Part shown: positions 9,373 through 17,652 of the stretch, piece by piece
Layout of the letters: each line of letters begins with the position of its first letter
Numbering within the stretch: position 1 is the first letter of the stretch
NCBI GenBank assembly: GCA_020621405.1
Contig: JAHRYN010000002.1
Coordinates: 186,001-250,000 of the forward strand
Origin: Betaproteobacteria bacterium
GTDB taxonomy: Bacteria; Pseudomonadota; Gammaproteobacteria; Burkholderiales; Rhodocyclaceae
Direction of reading: 5' to 3'
DNA: 64,000 nucleotides
The notes under the pieces: generated by a model
Told to the model about the DNA's origin: nothing
Database searches by the model: none
What the model saw: only the letters and a program-made list of their open reading frames with translations
Program-made: the position numbers and the translations under genes

Positions 9373-9570
9373 ATGAAGGCAAACGTGGGCAGCATCGACC
9401 GGATCGCACGCATCGTCATCGGCGTCGCGCTGATCGCACTGGCAGCAACGGGCACGATCGGTTTCTGGGGCTATATCGGCATCGTTGCAATCGTGACTGC
9501 GCTGATGAACTTCTGCCCGGCCTACACCCTGCTCGGCATCAACACCTGCGGGTTGAAGAAGGGCGGCTGA
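9373..9570 (+). CDS. DUF2892 (YgaP-like) inner-membrane protein
   Basis: A 65-residue protein of the DUF2892 family. It has a conserved N-terminal N-V-G-x-x-D-R-x-x-R motif (NVGSIDRIARI), two transmembrane helices (about residues 14-32 and 35-52) and a conserved Cys-Pro turn (MNFCPAYTLLGINTC). The family is widespread in bacteria, sometimes fused to rhodanese domains, and has no settled function. The ATG at 9373 is preceded by GAAGGAG, 7 nt away. It stands alone, convergent with rsmA. Confidence 0.85.
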   Translation: MKANVGSIDRIARIVIGVALIALAATGTIGFWGYIGIVAIVTALMNFCPAYTLLGINTCGLKKGG

Positions 9571-9576
9571 GGGCCT

Positions 9577-10365
9577 TCAGCCGCGCGTCGCCACATGGTT
9601 GGCGATGCGCACGTAGTCGGCGAGATCGAGCGTTTCGCCGCGGCGGGAGGCATCGATGCCGAGCACGTCCCAGTCGGTCTGGGCCAGCCACTCGCGCAAC
9701 GTGTTGCGCAGCGTCTTGCGGCGCTGGCCGAAGGCCGCCTTGACGATGGCCGACATCAGCAGCGGATCACGCGCATCCAGTTGGGCAGGCGACCGCGGCT
9801 TCAGACGGACGATGGCCGACATCACCTTGGGCATCGGCCGGAACGCGCCGGGCGGCACGTCGAACAGGTGCGAACATTCGAATCGGTACTGCAGCATGAC
9901 CGACAGCCGGCCGTAGGCTTCGGTATCGGGTGCGGCAACGATGCGATCCACGACTTCCTTCTGCAGCATGAAGGTCATGTCGCACACCTGCTCGGCGTGC
10001 TCCGCCAGATGGAACAGCAGCGGGCTGGATATGTTGTACGGCAGGTTGCCGACGACGCGCAGCGCCGTACCGAGCGTGCCGGCCAGTTCGCTGAAATCGA
10101 ACTTCAGCGCATCCTGCTCGTGGATGACCAGCTTGTCGGCAAGCTCGCCCTCACGCAGCCGCTGCGCCAGATCGCGGTCGATCTCGATCACGTGCAGCCG
10201 GTCCAGCCGTTCGGTCAGCGGCCGCGTCATCGCCCCCAGACCGGGGCCAATCTCGACCATGGCCTGATCCGGTTTCGGATCGATGGCCGCAACGATTTTG
10301 CGGATGATATTGCCGTCGACCAGGAAGTTCTGGCCGAAGCGCTTGCGTGCGCGGTGTTCTTCCAC
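9577..10365 (-). CDS. rsmA: 16S rRNA (adenine1518/1519-N6) dimethyltransferase RsmA (KsgA)
   Basis: Dimethylates two adjacent adenines in helix 45 of 16S rRNA during late 30S assembly, using S-adenosylmethionine. The product is 262 residues, the usual length. Signatures are the N-terminal KRFGQNFL, the SAM-binding VEIGPGLGAMT, the catalytic motif IV VGNLPYNISSPL, and the C-terminal RNA-binding region with FGQRRKTLRN. The start is GTG at 10365, two bases after the pdxA stop, so it is cotranscribed with pdxA. The order lptD-surA-pdxA-rsmA is the conserved proteobacterial arrangement. Confidence 0.97.
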   Translation of the reverse strand: MEEHRARKRFGQNFLVDGNIIRKIVAAIDPKPDQAMVEIGPGLGAMTRPLTERLDRLHVIEIDRDLAQRLREGELADKLVIHEQDALKFDFSELAGTLGTALRVVGNLPYNISSPLLFHLAEHAEQVCDMTFMLQKEVVDRIVAAPDTEAYGRLSVMLQYRFECSHLFDVPPGAFRPMPKVMSAIVRLKPRSPAQLDARDPLLMSAIVKAAFGQRRKTLRNTLREWLAQTDWDVLGIDASRRGETLDLADYVRIANHVATRG

Positions 10366-10367
10366 GA

Positions 10368-11366
10368 TCAGCCCCCTGCCATCGCGATCGCCATGTCCAC
10401 CGCCTCGAACAGGCTGCCCGGATCGGCACGCCCACCGCCGGCCAGGTCGAGCGCGGTACCGTGGTCAACCGAGGTGCGGATGATGGGCAGACCGAGCGTG
10501 ACGTTGATGCCCTGTCCGAAGGTGGCGTACTTGAGCACCGGCAGCCCCTGGTCGTGATACATCGCGAGCACGGCGTCGGCCCGGTCCAGAAGCCGGGGCA
10601 CGAACAGGGTATCGGCCGGCAACGGCCCGTCCAGCCGCATGCCCTCGGCACGCAGGCGATCGAGTACCGGCACGATGACGTCGATTTCCTCGCGCCCGAG
10701 ATGGCCACCCTCGCCGGCGTGAGGATTCAGGCCCGCCACCAGAATGTGCGGATCGGCAATGCCGAACCGGCGACGCAATTCGCCGTGCAGGATGCGCAAC
10801 GTCTGCGTCAGCGACTCCGGCGTGATCGCAGCGGGCACGTCGGCCAGCGCCAGATGCGTGGTGGCCAGCGCCACCCTCAGCCAGCGTTCGTCCGGCGACC
10901 GCCCGGTCCGTCCGGCGAGCATCATGACGACGCGCGGCGTGTCGGTGGTGTCGGCAAGATATTCGGTATGGCCGGAAAACGGCACGCCGGCGTCGTTGAT
11001 CACCCCCTTGTGCAGCGGCGCCGTGACCATCGCGGCAAATTCGCCGGTGGTGCAGCCATCGCGCGCGCGGTCGAGCAGATCGAGCACATAGCGCGCGTTG
11101 ACCGGGTCAAGCCGGCCGGCAACGACCGGCGCACGCACTGGCAGGTGCAGCACTTCGAGCACACCCCCCGTCGGCGCATTGCCGGGAACATAGTCACGGA
11201 TGTCCAGGCTGATGCCGGCCATCCGCGCTCGCTCTGCAATCAGACCGGCGTCGCCCAGTACGACCAGCCTCGCCGCAACGGGTCTGGCCGCCAGCGCCGC
11301 GCACAGTTCCGGCCCGACGCCGGCCGGTTCGCCGCTGGTGACGGCAATGCACGGCCGCACGCTCAA
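10368..11366 (-). CDS. pdxA: 4-hydroxythreonine-4-phosphate dehydrogenase
   Basis: Oxidises 4-phosphohydroxy-L-threonine with NAD(P)+ in the DXP-dependent route to pyridoxal phosphate. Length is 332 residues, normal for PdxA. Visible signatures are the N-terminal [24 protein letters not shown] with the substrate-binding histidine, the metal histidine in the [13 protein letters not shown] loop, [11 protein letters not shown], and the C-terminal [16 protein letters not shown]. The first codon is TTG at 11366, five bases after a GAGG; an in-frame GTG two codons later (11360) is an alternative. It lies between surA and rsmA on the same strand. Confidence 0.96.
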   Translation of the reverse strand: MSVRPCIAVTSGEPAGVGPELCAALAARPVAARLVVLGDAGLIAERARMAGISLDIRDYVPGNAPTGGVLEVLHLPVRAPVVAGRLDPVNARYVLDLLDRARDGCTTGEFAAMVTAPLHKGVINDAGVPFSGHTEYLADTTDTPRVVMMLAGRTGRSPDERWLRVALATTHLALADVPAAITPESLTQTLRILHGELRRRFGIADPHILVAGLNPHAGEGGHLGREEIDVIVPVLDRLRAEGMRLDGPLPADTLFVPRLLDRADAVLAMYHDQGLPVLKYATFGQGINVTLGLPIIRTSVDHGTALDLAGGGRADPGSLFEAVDMAIAMAGG

Positions 11367-11415
11367 GCAGCCTCGTCGAAGGAGGATCCGCTAATGCATG
11401 GCGGTCCGGTCCGGT

Positions 11416-12747
11416 TCACTTTTCCTCGACCAGACGTATTTCCACATAGGCCCGGTCACGTACCTGACGCACCCAGTCCTGATAGACCTCTTCCGCCTTG
11501 CGTTCGCGCAGTGCGGCGCGCGCCGCGGCACGCTGCCGCTCGCTGGATGCATCCTGCACCCGGCGTTCGACCACCTGTATCAGGTGCCAGCCAAACGGCG
11601 ACTGCACCGGATCGCTGACCTTGCCGGGCGCCAGCGCATCCATGACCCGCTCGAATTCGGGAACGGTGTCACCCGGATAGAGCCAGCCCAGATCGCCGCC
11701 CTTGGACGCCGACATGTCCTGCGACGTGGTCCGCGCCAGTTCCTCGAAATCGGCCCCGTTGTCGAGACGTTCCTTGAGCGCCACGAGGCGACGCCGTGCT
11801 TCTGCGTCGTTGATCACTTCCGACGTCTTGATCAGTATGTGACGCGCACGGGTCTGGCTGATCCGCGAATCGTTCCCCTGCGCACCACCGCGCCGGCCGA
11901 TCAGCTTGACGATGTGATAGCCGGCCGGACTGCGCAGGATTTCGCTGACCTGCCCCGGCTTGAACTTGGACACGACATCCGAAAACAGGGTCGGCAACCG
12001 GTCCAGCGCGCGCCAGCCCAGACTGCCGCCGGACATCGCATCCTGTGCATCCGAATACGACGCCGCGACGTTGGCGAACTCGTCGCCCTTCTTCAGTTGC
12101 TCGAGCGCCGCTTCAGCACGCGCCCGCAGGCGCAACAGCTGTTCCGGAGTGGCACCTTCCGGCGCACGCAGCAGGATGTGCGACAGGTTGTACTCTTCCT
12201 CGCTGTCGCCCTTGCGTTCCGGATTGGCGATGAAGGTGTCGATTTCGCCTTCGGTCACGACCACCCGGCTTTCAACTTCGCGTTCACGCAGCCGGCTGAG
12301 CAGGATTTCCCGGCGGATGTCGTCGCGAAAACGCGCCCATGACATGCCGTCCCGCTCGATTGCCGAACGCAGCTGGGTCACATCCATCTTGTTGCTCTCG
12401 GCAATCCTCGCCATGCTGGTATCGAGCATGCGGTCGTCGATGCGCAGCTGGCTTTCCTCGGCGTACTGCAGCTGCACCTTCTCCTGAATCATGCGTTCGA
12501 GTACCTGGCGCTCGAAATCCTCGCGCGGCGGCAGGGTGATGTTGCGGCTGCGCAGCTGCGCGACACTCTGCGCCACCCGGGCCTGCAGCTCATAAAGCGT
12601 GATCACGTCGTTATTGACTACCGCGACGATGCGATCCACCTGCACGGCTTCAGGCGGCTCCGGTTCGGCATCCTGTGCCTGGACCCCGGTCATGCCGAGC
12701 ACGCAGAGAAGGACGAACAGGAAGGCTGGAATGATTTTCTTGAACAT
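11416..12747 (-). CDS. surA: Periplasmic chaperone / peptidyl-prolyl isomerase SurA
   Basis: Chaperone that carries unfolded outer-membrane proteins, LptD included, across the periplasm. It has 443 residues with a Sec signal peptide (MFKKIIPAFLFVLLCVLGMTGVQA), an N-terminal SurA chaperone domain (starts VDRIVAVVNNDVIT) and two parvulin PPIase domains (about 180-285 and 295-395). Each parvulin domain has the SHILLR / ARHILIK opening and the GGSLGW / GGDLGW motif. A C-terminal helix closes the chaperone module. I chose the ATG at 12747 over an in-frame TTG two codons upstream. The gene starts 12 nt after the lptD stop, so chaperone and client are coexpressed. Confidence 0.97.
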   Translation of the reverse strand: MFKKIIPAFLFVLLCVLGMTGVQAQDAEPEPPEAVQVDRIVAVVNNDVITLYELQARVAQSVAQLRSRNITLPPREDFERQVLERMIQEKVQLQYAEESQLRIDDRMLDTSMARIAESNKMDVTQLRSAIERDGMSWARFRDDIRREILLSRLREREVESRVVVTEGEIDTFIANPERKGDSEEEYNLSHILLRAPEGATPEQLLRLRARAEAALEQLKKGDEFANVAASYSDAQDAMSGGSLGWRALDRLPTLFSDVVSKFKPGQVSEILRSPAGYHIVKLIGRRGGAQGNDSRISQTRARHILIKTSEVINDAEARRRLVALKERLDNGADFEELARTTSQDMSASKGGDLGWLYPGDTVPEFERVMDALAPGKVSDPVQSPFGWHLIQVVERRVQDASSERQRAAARAALRERKAEEVYQDWVRQVRDRAYVEIRLVEEK

Positions 12748-12759
12748 GTACAAGGTCCG

Positions 12760-15700
12760 TCAGAAATCGTCGCCGAAGATCGGATCGGCAACACTCTGGT
12801 TGATCTGTCCATAGCCCGGAATGCTGCGCTTGAGCGCATCCAGCGGGTTTGAACCGATGCGGGAGAAATCGTTGAGTTCGAGCTGGAAGAACAGCGCGGT
12901 ACGCGAACTCTGGACGTTCGTGGCGATGCGCTGGAACACGGCACGGCCGACCCAGCACCCGCCGTTGTATTCGAGGCCACCCAGACCTTCGACCAGCCGC
13001 TCTTCGGCGATCGAAAAGTTGTAACGGGCAACACCGTACCAGCGGTTGGTCAGCGGCCATTGTGCCGAGAAGTCCACATCACGGATTTCGCCGACCGTCG
13101 GCGTGGCGCGACGGTAACGATAGGACGCGTTGAACACCTGCGCCGGCCTAGGGTTGTAGCGTGCCGAAACGTTGTAGCGCTCGGTCTTTCCCTGATCCGG
13201 GTTGTACTGCACCGTCGCATCCACCCATGTCTTGGGCAGCAGTTCGCCGGCAACCGACGCCAGCGTGCTGGCGATACGGTCCGTACGCTGGACGCCACCG
13301 GGCAGGGTGACCCGCTGGTCGCTGAAATAGAAGCGCTGACCCAGTGCCAGACGCGCGCGCTCCGCCCCGTTGTCCGGGTCGACGAAGCGCGAAATCGCCG
13401 CCGTGGTGATCTGGTTGCTGTCCGAAATGCGATCCTGGCCGACGAACACGTTCTCCGAGAAGATCTGGGCGAAGTTGAAGTCGGCCAGTCCGCTGTCGAA
13501 CACCGGGAACTTCGACTGATCCTTGTACGACGACAGCACGTAGTACACGCGCGGCTCGAGCGTCTGGACGTAGCCCTGGCCAAACAGGTCGGAGTCGCGT
13601 TCGAACACCGTGCTGGCATCCAGGCTGAAGATCGGAATGGCACGCGACAGCGAGGTCGGCAGCGTCGCATTGTTGGAACCGCGATCGATGTCGTAGCTGC
13701 TCATGTGCACACCGATCTTCGGCGTGATCGTCATGTAAGACGTCTGCACCGGCAGCGCCAGCTGCGGATAGGCCACGACGCGGCGACCTTCGTCGCGCTT
13801 CACGTCATTGATCTGGAAGCTGGTGAAACTGCCGTTCAGGCGGAACACCATGCCGGCCGGCAGATCACCGCGGTAGGCATTGAGGATCAGCGATGGCAGC
13901 TGCGAATACAGCGCGGACTGGTTGGCCAGTGACTGGTATTCGAGCACCCGGCCGGTCAGCGTCCACCAGTCGCCGCCGTAGGTCAGCGATGCTTCCTTCG
14001 CCAGATAGCTGGTCGACGTCACCGACAGCCGGCTGCCCAGATCGGTGAAGTAGGCCCGGTCCGACACCTCGTTGTAGTTCAGCACGCCAGTCAGCCGCGG
14101 CGTGATCCTCTGCGTGTGCTGGATGCTCAGCGCGTGGCGCTCGCGGTCCAGCGTACTGTCGTTGTACAGGTAATCGAAGCGGGCGATCCCGCGGTAGTTC
14201 TCGTTCAGATAACGGAACTCGTTGCTCAGCATCAGACCGCGCGTGCCGAGCAGGCGCGGCGCGATGGTCGCGTCCATATTGGGCGCGATGTTCCAGTAGT
14301 ACGGCAGCAGGAAATCGATACCGGTACGGTTGGACGTACCGAAGGTCGGCGCCAGGAAACCCGACGTGCGCTTGTTGTTCAGCGAGAAGTCCAGCCAGGG
14401 CGAGTAGAGCACCGGCACGTCCTTGAAATACACGGTGCCGTTGCTGCCGCCACCATCGTCGGACGTGAAGTCCAGATTCAGCGTCTCGGCCTTGGCATAC
14501 CAGTCGCGGTTACCCGGTTCGCAGGTCGAGTAGGTCGCATTCGTCATGCGGACGCGGCTTTCGCCGAGAAACTCCATCGAATCCGCCTGCCCGGTGCCGG
14601 TCGTCGTCTTGAGGTTCTCGCCAGTCTGCAGGTTGCGGCGCAGGGTGTAGCGCGGCTTGTCGAACACGCCCTCGCCGCGGCTCAGCTGATAGCGCAGCGA
14701 CGGGCCTTCGATCACGTCATCCTTGCGCACCAGCCGCACATTACCCCGTGCGTTGAGCTCGTCGCCCGGTATCGCATAGTCGATTACGTCGGCATTCAGC
14801 GTAGTGCCGGGCCTGCGCAGTTCGGCCGCACCTTCGGCATGCATCGTCTCGTCAGTCACGCCGCTGATCTGGTCGGCATCGATCAGCGTCGAATCGAAGT
14901 CCGGGTTGCGTTCCACGAACTGCGCCAGCGATATCCTGCCGTACATCATCAGCGAGACATCGTCCTCCTCGAACGCGGGCGGCACAGCAGCCAGATCGGA
15001 TTCCGGCGCCGCAGGACCGCCCGGCACACCTCTCGGAACACCGGCGACCGCGGGCGCGTCGGTACGTCGACGGGCAACCGGCGGGGCACCGAGCAGCGAA
15101 CGATCAACCCTGAGCGGCGGCAGACCACGCGCAAACGGTTCGTTGCTGCGCGCTGGCGGCACGTCGACCGCGGCGACCGCGCTGCGCGCAGCACCGGGCG
15201 ATGAGCCCGGAGCCGGCTTGCGGGCCACCGCGGACGGCTGCTTGACCAGGGAACTGTCGACCTTCAGCGCCGGCAGGCCGCGGGCGAAAGTTTCATTGCC
15301 GGAACCGGGAGGCGCGTCGCCGAAATGATCGGCCGGCTTTTCCACCGGCGCCGCGACGACAGGCGCAGCGACCTGTCTGGGCGTCTGGACGACGGCGGGC
15401 GGGCGCACGGGGGCAGCCACGACCGCCGCTGGAGCGGCCTCAACTGCTGCCGGAGCCTGCACCGGCGCGGCAACAGCCGGGACCGGCGGCGAGGCCGGCG
15501 GTGTCTGAACATCGGCACTGGCCGGGACTGCCGCGTCCGGTGCGCTGCTGTCGGGCGCAGCGGCAGCTTCCGCGGTTGGCTGCGGCGCCTGGACGGGCGC
15601 ATCGGCCCCCTTGACGGTCTTGGCTGGCCGGCGCGATGGCGGCACCAGCGCCGGATCGACCTTGAGCTGCGGCAGCGCCTCGGCGGCCAGCGCAGAGCCG

Positions 15701-15843
15701 GACATCCAAGCCAGATAGAGAATGACGGAACGCCTGAGCACGAATGAGAGGACTGGAAGCGGGCGGATCGCGGTTGGAGACCGGCTGTCGCGCAGCGGCG
15801 AACACGGCCGGACTGCACGCAGTCGCGTTATAGAATCGCGCAT
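12760..15843 (-). CDS. lptD: LPS-assembly protein LptD with extended repeat-bearing N-terminus
   Basis: Outer-membrane beta-barrel that, with LptE, inserts lipopolysaccharide into the outer leaflet. The C-terminal ~700 residues are a normal LptD: OstA-like beta-jellyroll (GTTLNADVIDYAIPGDELNA, RLVRKDDVIEG) then the 26-strand barrel ending in the recognisable FFQLELNDFSRIGSNPLDAL. The region between signal peptide and jellyroll is unusual: about 230 residues of Pro/Ala-rich sequence in which LPxL(K/R)VDxxL(V/L) occurs three times. The start is uncertain. ATG at 15843 gives 1027 residues with a long leader; GTG at 15741 would place a textbook signal peptide (LRRSVILYLAWMSGSALAA) at the very N-terminus. 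The gene is divergent from amgK. Confidence 0.93.
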   Translation of the reverse strand: MRDSITRLRAVRPCSPLRDSRSPTAIRPLPVLSFVLRRSVILYLAWMSGSALAAEALPQLKVDPALVPPSRRPAKTVKGADAPVQAPQPTAEAAAAPDSSAPDAAVPASADVQTPPASPPVPAVAAPVQAPAAVEAAPAAVVAAPVRPPAVVQTPRQVAAPVVAAPVEKPADHFGDAPPGSGNETFARGLPALKVDSSLVKQPSAVARKPAPGSSPGAARSAVAAVDVPPARSNEPFARGLPPLRVDRSLLGAPPVARRRTDAPAVAGVPRGVPGGPAAPESDLAAVPPAFEEDDVSLMMYGRISLAQFVERNPDFDSTLIDADQISGVTDETMHAEGAAELRRPGTTLNADVIDYAIPGDELNARGNVRLVRKDDVIEGPSLRYQLSRGEGVFDKPRYTLRRNLQTGENLKTTTGTGQADSMEFLGESRVRMTNATYSTCEPGNRDWYAKAETLNLDFTSDDGGGSNGTVYFKDVPVLYSPWLDFSLNNKRTSGFLAPTFGTSNRTGIDFLLPYYWNIAPNMDATIAPRLLGTRGLMLSNEFRYLNENYRGIARFDYLYNDSTLDRERHALSIQHTQRITPRLTGVLNYNEVSDRAYFTDLGSRLSVTSTSYLAKEASLTYGGDWWTLTGRVLEYQSLANQSALYSQLPSLILNAYRGDLPAGMVFRLNGSFTSFQINDVKRDEGRRVVAYPQLALPVQTSYMTITPKIGVHMSSYDIDRGSNNATLPTSLSRAIPIFSLDASTVFERDSDLFGQGYVQTLEPRVYYVLSSYKDQSKFPVFDSGLADFNFAQIFSENVFVGQDRISDSNQITTAAISRFVDPDNGAERARLALGQRFYFSDQRVTLPGGVQRTDRIASTLASVAGELLPKTWVDATVQYNPDQGKTERYNVSARYNPRPAQVFNASYRYRRATPTVGEIRDVDFSAQWPLTNRWYGVARYNFSIAEERLVEGLGGLEYNGGCWVGRAVFQRIATNVQSSRTALFFQLELNDFSRIGSNPLDALKRSIPGYGQINQSVADPIFGDDF

Positions 15844-15938
15844 CTTATCAAACGCCACCGTTTTCCCGGTCCGCGACAGTAACAATTTACATGGCACGGC
15901 GCCCCGCCACCGGGACCCGGCAGCTTCGGACAACACCC

Positions 15939-16946
15939 ATGAACGCTCAAGACACGCGCCTCGCCGCACTTTCAGACTGGCTGCGCACGCAATTCCCCGG
16001 ACAATCCCCGGATATCAGTCCCGCCTCGGCCGACGCCAGTTTCCGCCGCTATTTCCGCGTCACGCTGGCCGATGGCAGCACACACATCGCGATGGACGCC
16101 CCGCCGCCGCAGGAGGACTGCCGACCGTTTCTGGCGGTGCAGGCGCTGTTCGAAGCAGCCGGCGCGCATGTGCCGGCCGTGCGCGCGCAGGACGTGGAAC
16201 GCGGCTTCCTGCTGCTGTCCGACCTGGGCAACACCACCTATCTGGACGTGCTCGACGCGGAAAACGCACCGGCCCTGTACTTCGATGCCGCCACCGCGCT
16301 GATCGACATCCAGAAGGCCAGCCGACCCGGCGTGCTGCCGGAATACGACCGCGACCGGCTGCTGGCGGAAATGGAGCTGTTCCCGGTCTGGTACGTCGGC
16401 CGTCACCTCAAGGCCGAACTGTCCGAAGCCGAAACCACCGCGCTGTATGAGGTGTTCGACCGCATCCTCGACGTCAACCTGGCCGAACCGCAGGTCTACG
16501 TACACCGCGACTACCACAGCCGGAACCTGATGGTGACCCGTCCCAACCCCGGCGTGATCGATTTCCAGGACGCCGTGTACGGTCCGATCAGCTACGACCT
16601 GGTCAGCCTGTTCAAGGATGCCTACATCGACTGGGAAGAGGATCAGGTGCTGGACTGGCTGATCCGCTACTGGCAGGACGCGCGGCGTGCCGGCCTGCCG
16701 GTGCGTCAGGATTTCGCCGACTTCCACCGGGACTACGAATTCATGGGCGTGCAGCGCCACCTGAAGGTGCTGGGCATCTTCGCGCGCCTGAACCACCGCG
16801 ACGGCAAGGACGGCTACCTGAAGGACATGCCGCGCGTGATGAACTACCTGCGTGCCACCGCCATGCGCTACCGCGATCTGGCGCCGCTGGCACGGCTGCT
16901 GAATCGGCTTGAAGGCATCACGCCCCAGGCCGGCTACACGTTCTGA
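15939..16946 (+). CDS. amgK: N-acetylmuramate/N-acetylglucosamine anomeric kinase AmgK
   Basis: Phosphorylates MurNAc (and GlcNAc) at the anomeric position in the cell-wall recycling shortcut that bypasses de novo UDP-MurNAc synthesis and so lowers fosfomycin sensitivity. The product is 335 residues with an aminoglycoside-phosphotransferase fold. The Brenner motif VYVHRDYHSRNLMV and the metal loop VIDFQDAVYGPISYDLVSL are clear, and the N-terminal SFRRYFRV and LLSDLGNTTYL are typical of this branch. ATG at 15939 was chosen over an earlier start at 15891 whose extra residues are Arg-rich and unlike the family. The gene pairs with murU 13 nt downstream and is divergent from lptD, as in pseudomonads. 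Confidence 0.92.
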   Translation: MNAQDTRLAALSDWLRTQFPGQSPDISPASADASFRRYFRVTLADGSTHIAMDAPPPQEDCRPFLAVQALFEAAGAHVPAVRAQDVERGFLLLSDLGNTTYLDVLDAENAPALYFDAATALIDIQKASRPGVLPEYDRDRLLAEMELFPVWYVGRHLKAELSEAETTALYEVFDRILDVNLAEPQVYVHRDYHSRNLMVTRPNPGVIDFQDAVYGPISYDLVSLFKDAYIDWEEDQVLDWLIRYWQDARRAGLPVRQDFADFHRDYEFMGVQRHLKVLGIFARLNHRDGKDGYLKDMPRVMNYLRATAMRYRDLAPLARLLNRLEGITPQAGYTF

Positions 16947-16959
16947 ACGGGAAACTGCA

Positions 16960-17652
16960 ATGAAGGCAATGATTCTCGCCGCCGGCCGCGGCGAACGCAT
17001 GAGACCGCTGACCGATCACCTGCCGAAACCGCTGCTCGAAGCAGGTGGCCGGCCGCTCATCGTCTGGCACATCAACCGGCTGGTCGCCGCCGGCATCACG
17101 GAACTGGTGATCAACCACGCCCATCTCGGCGACAAGCTGGTCGAGGCACTCGGCGACGGATCGGCGTTCGGCGCCCGGATAAGCTGGTCGGCCGAGCCGG
17201 AAGGTGCGCTGGAGACCGCCGGCGGCATCGCCCATGCCGCAGCACTTCTGGGTGACGCGCCCTTCATCGTCGTCAATGGCGACATCTGGTGCGATGCGGA
17301 TTTCCGCCCGCTGATCCGTGCAGCAGCCGGTCTCGACGGCAACGGCCTGCTGGCGCACCTGCTGCTCGTGCCGAATCCGCCGCACAATCCCGATGGCGAC
17401 TTCACGCTGGAAAACGGCATGACCGGCGACTCGGGACCGGCGCGCCTGACTTTTTCCGGCATCGGCGCCTACCACCCGGCACTGTTCGACGACCTCGACC
17501 CGGACACGCCGGCAAAGCTGGCCCCGCTGCTGCGCATTGCAATGCGTGCGCGCCGCGTCAGCGGTGCACTGCATACCGGCCGCTGGTTCGATGTCGGCAC
17601 CCCGCAGAGGCTGGCCGCGGCAGACGCCTTCGCACGGACACAGGCCGGCTGA
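16960..17652 (+). CDS. murU: N-acetylmuramate-alpha-1-phosphate uridylyltransferase MurU
   Basis: Converts MurNAc-1-phosphate and UTP to UDP-MurNAc, the step after AmgK in peptidoglycan recycling. It has 230 residues and a nucleotidyltransferase (Rossmann-like) fold. The N-terminal signature MILAAGRGERMRPLTD with KPLLEAGG (sugar-nucleotide pyrophosphorylase motif) is present, as are VVNGDIWCD with the metal aspartate and the C-terminal GRWFDVGTPQRL. The ATG at 16960 follows a GGGAA element. Its TGA abuts the convergent sensor-kinase stop (TGATCA), leaving no room for a terminator between them. Confidence 0.93.
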   Translation: MKAMILAAGRGERMRPLTDHLPKPLLEAGGRPLIVWHINRLVAAGITELVINHAHLGDKLVEALGDGSAFGARISWSAEPEGALETAGGIAHAAALLGDAPFIVVNGDIWCDADFRPLIRAAAGLDGNGLLAHLLLVPNPPHNPDGDFTLENGMTGDSGPARLTFSGIGAYHPALFDDLDPDTPAKLAPLLRIAMRARRVSGALHTGRWFDVGTPQRLAAADAFARTQAG

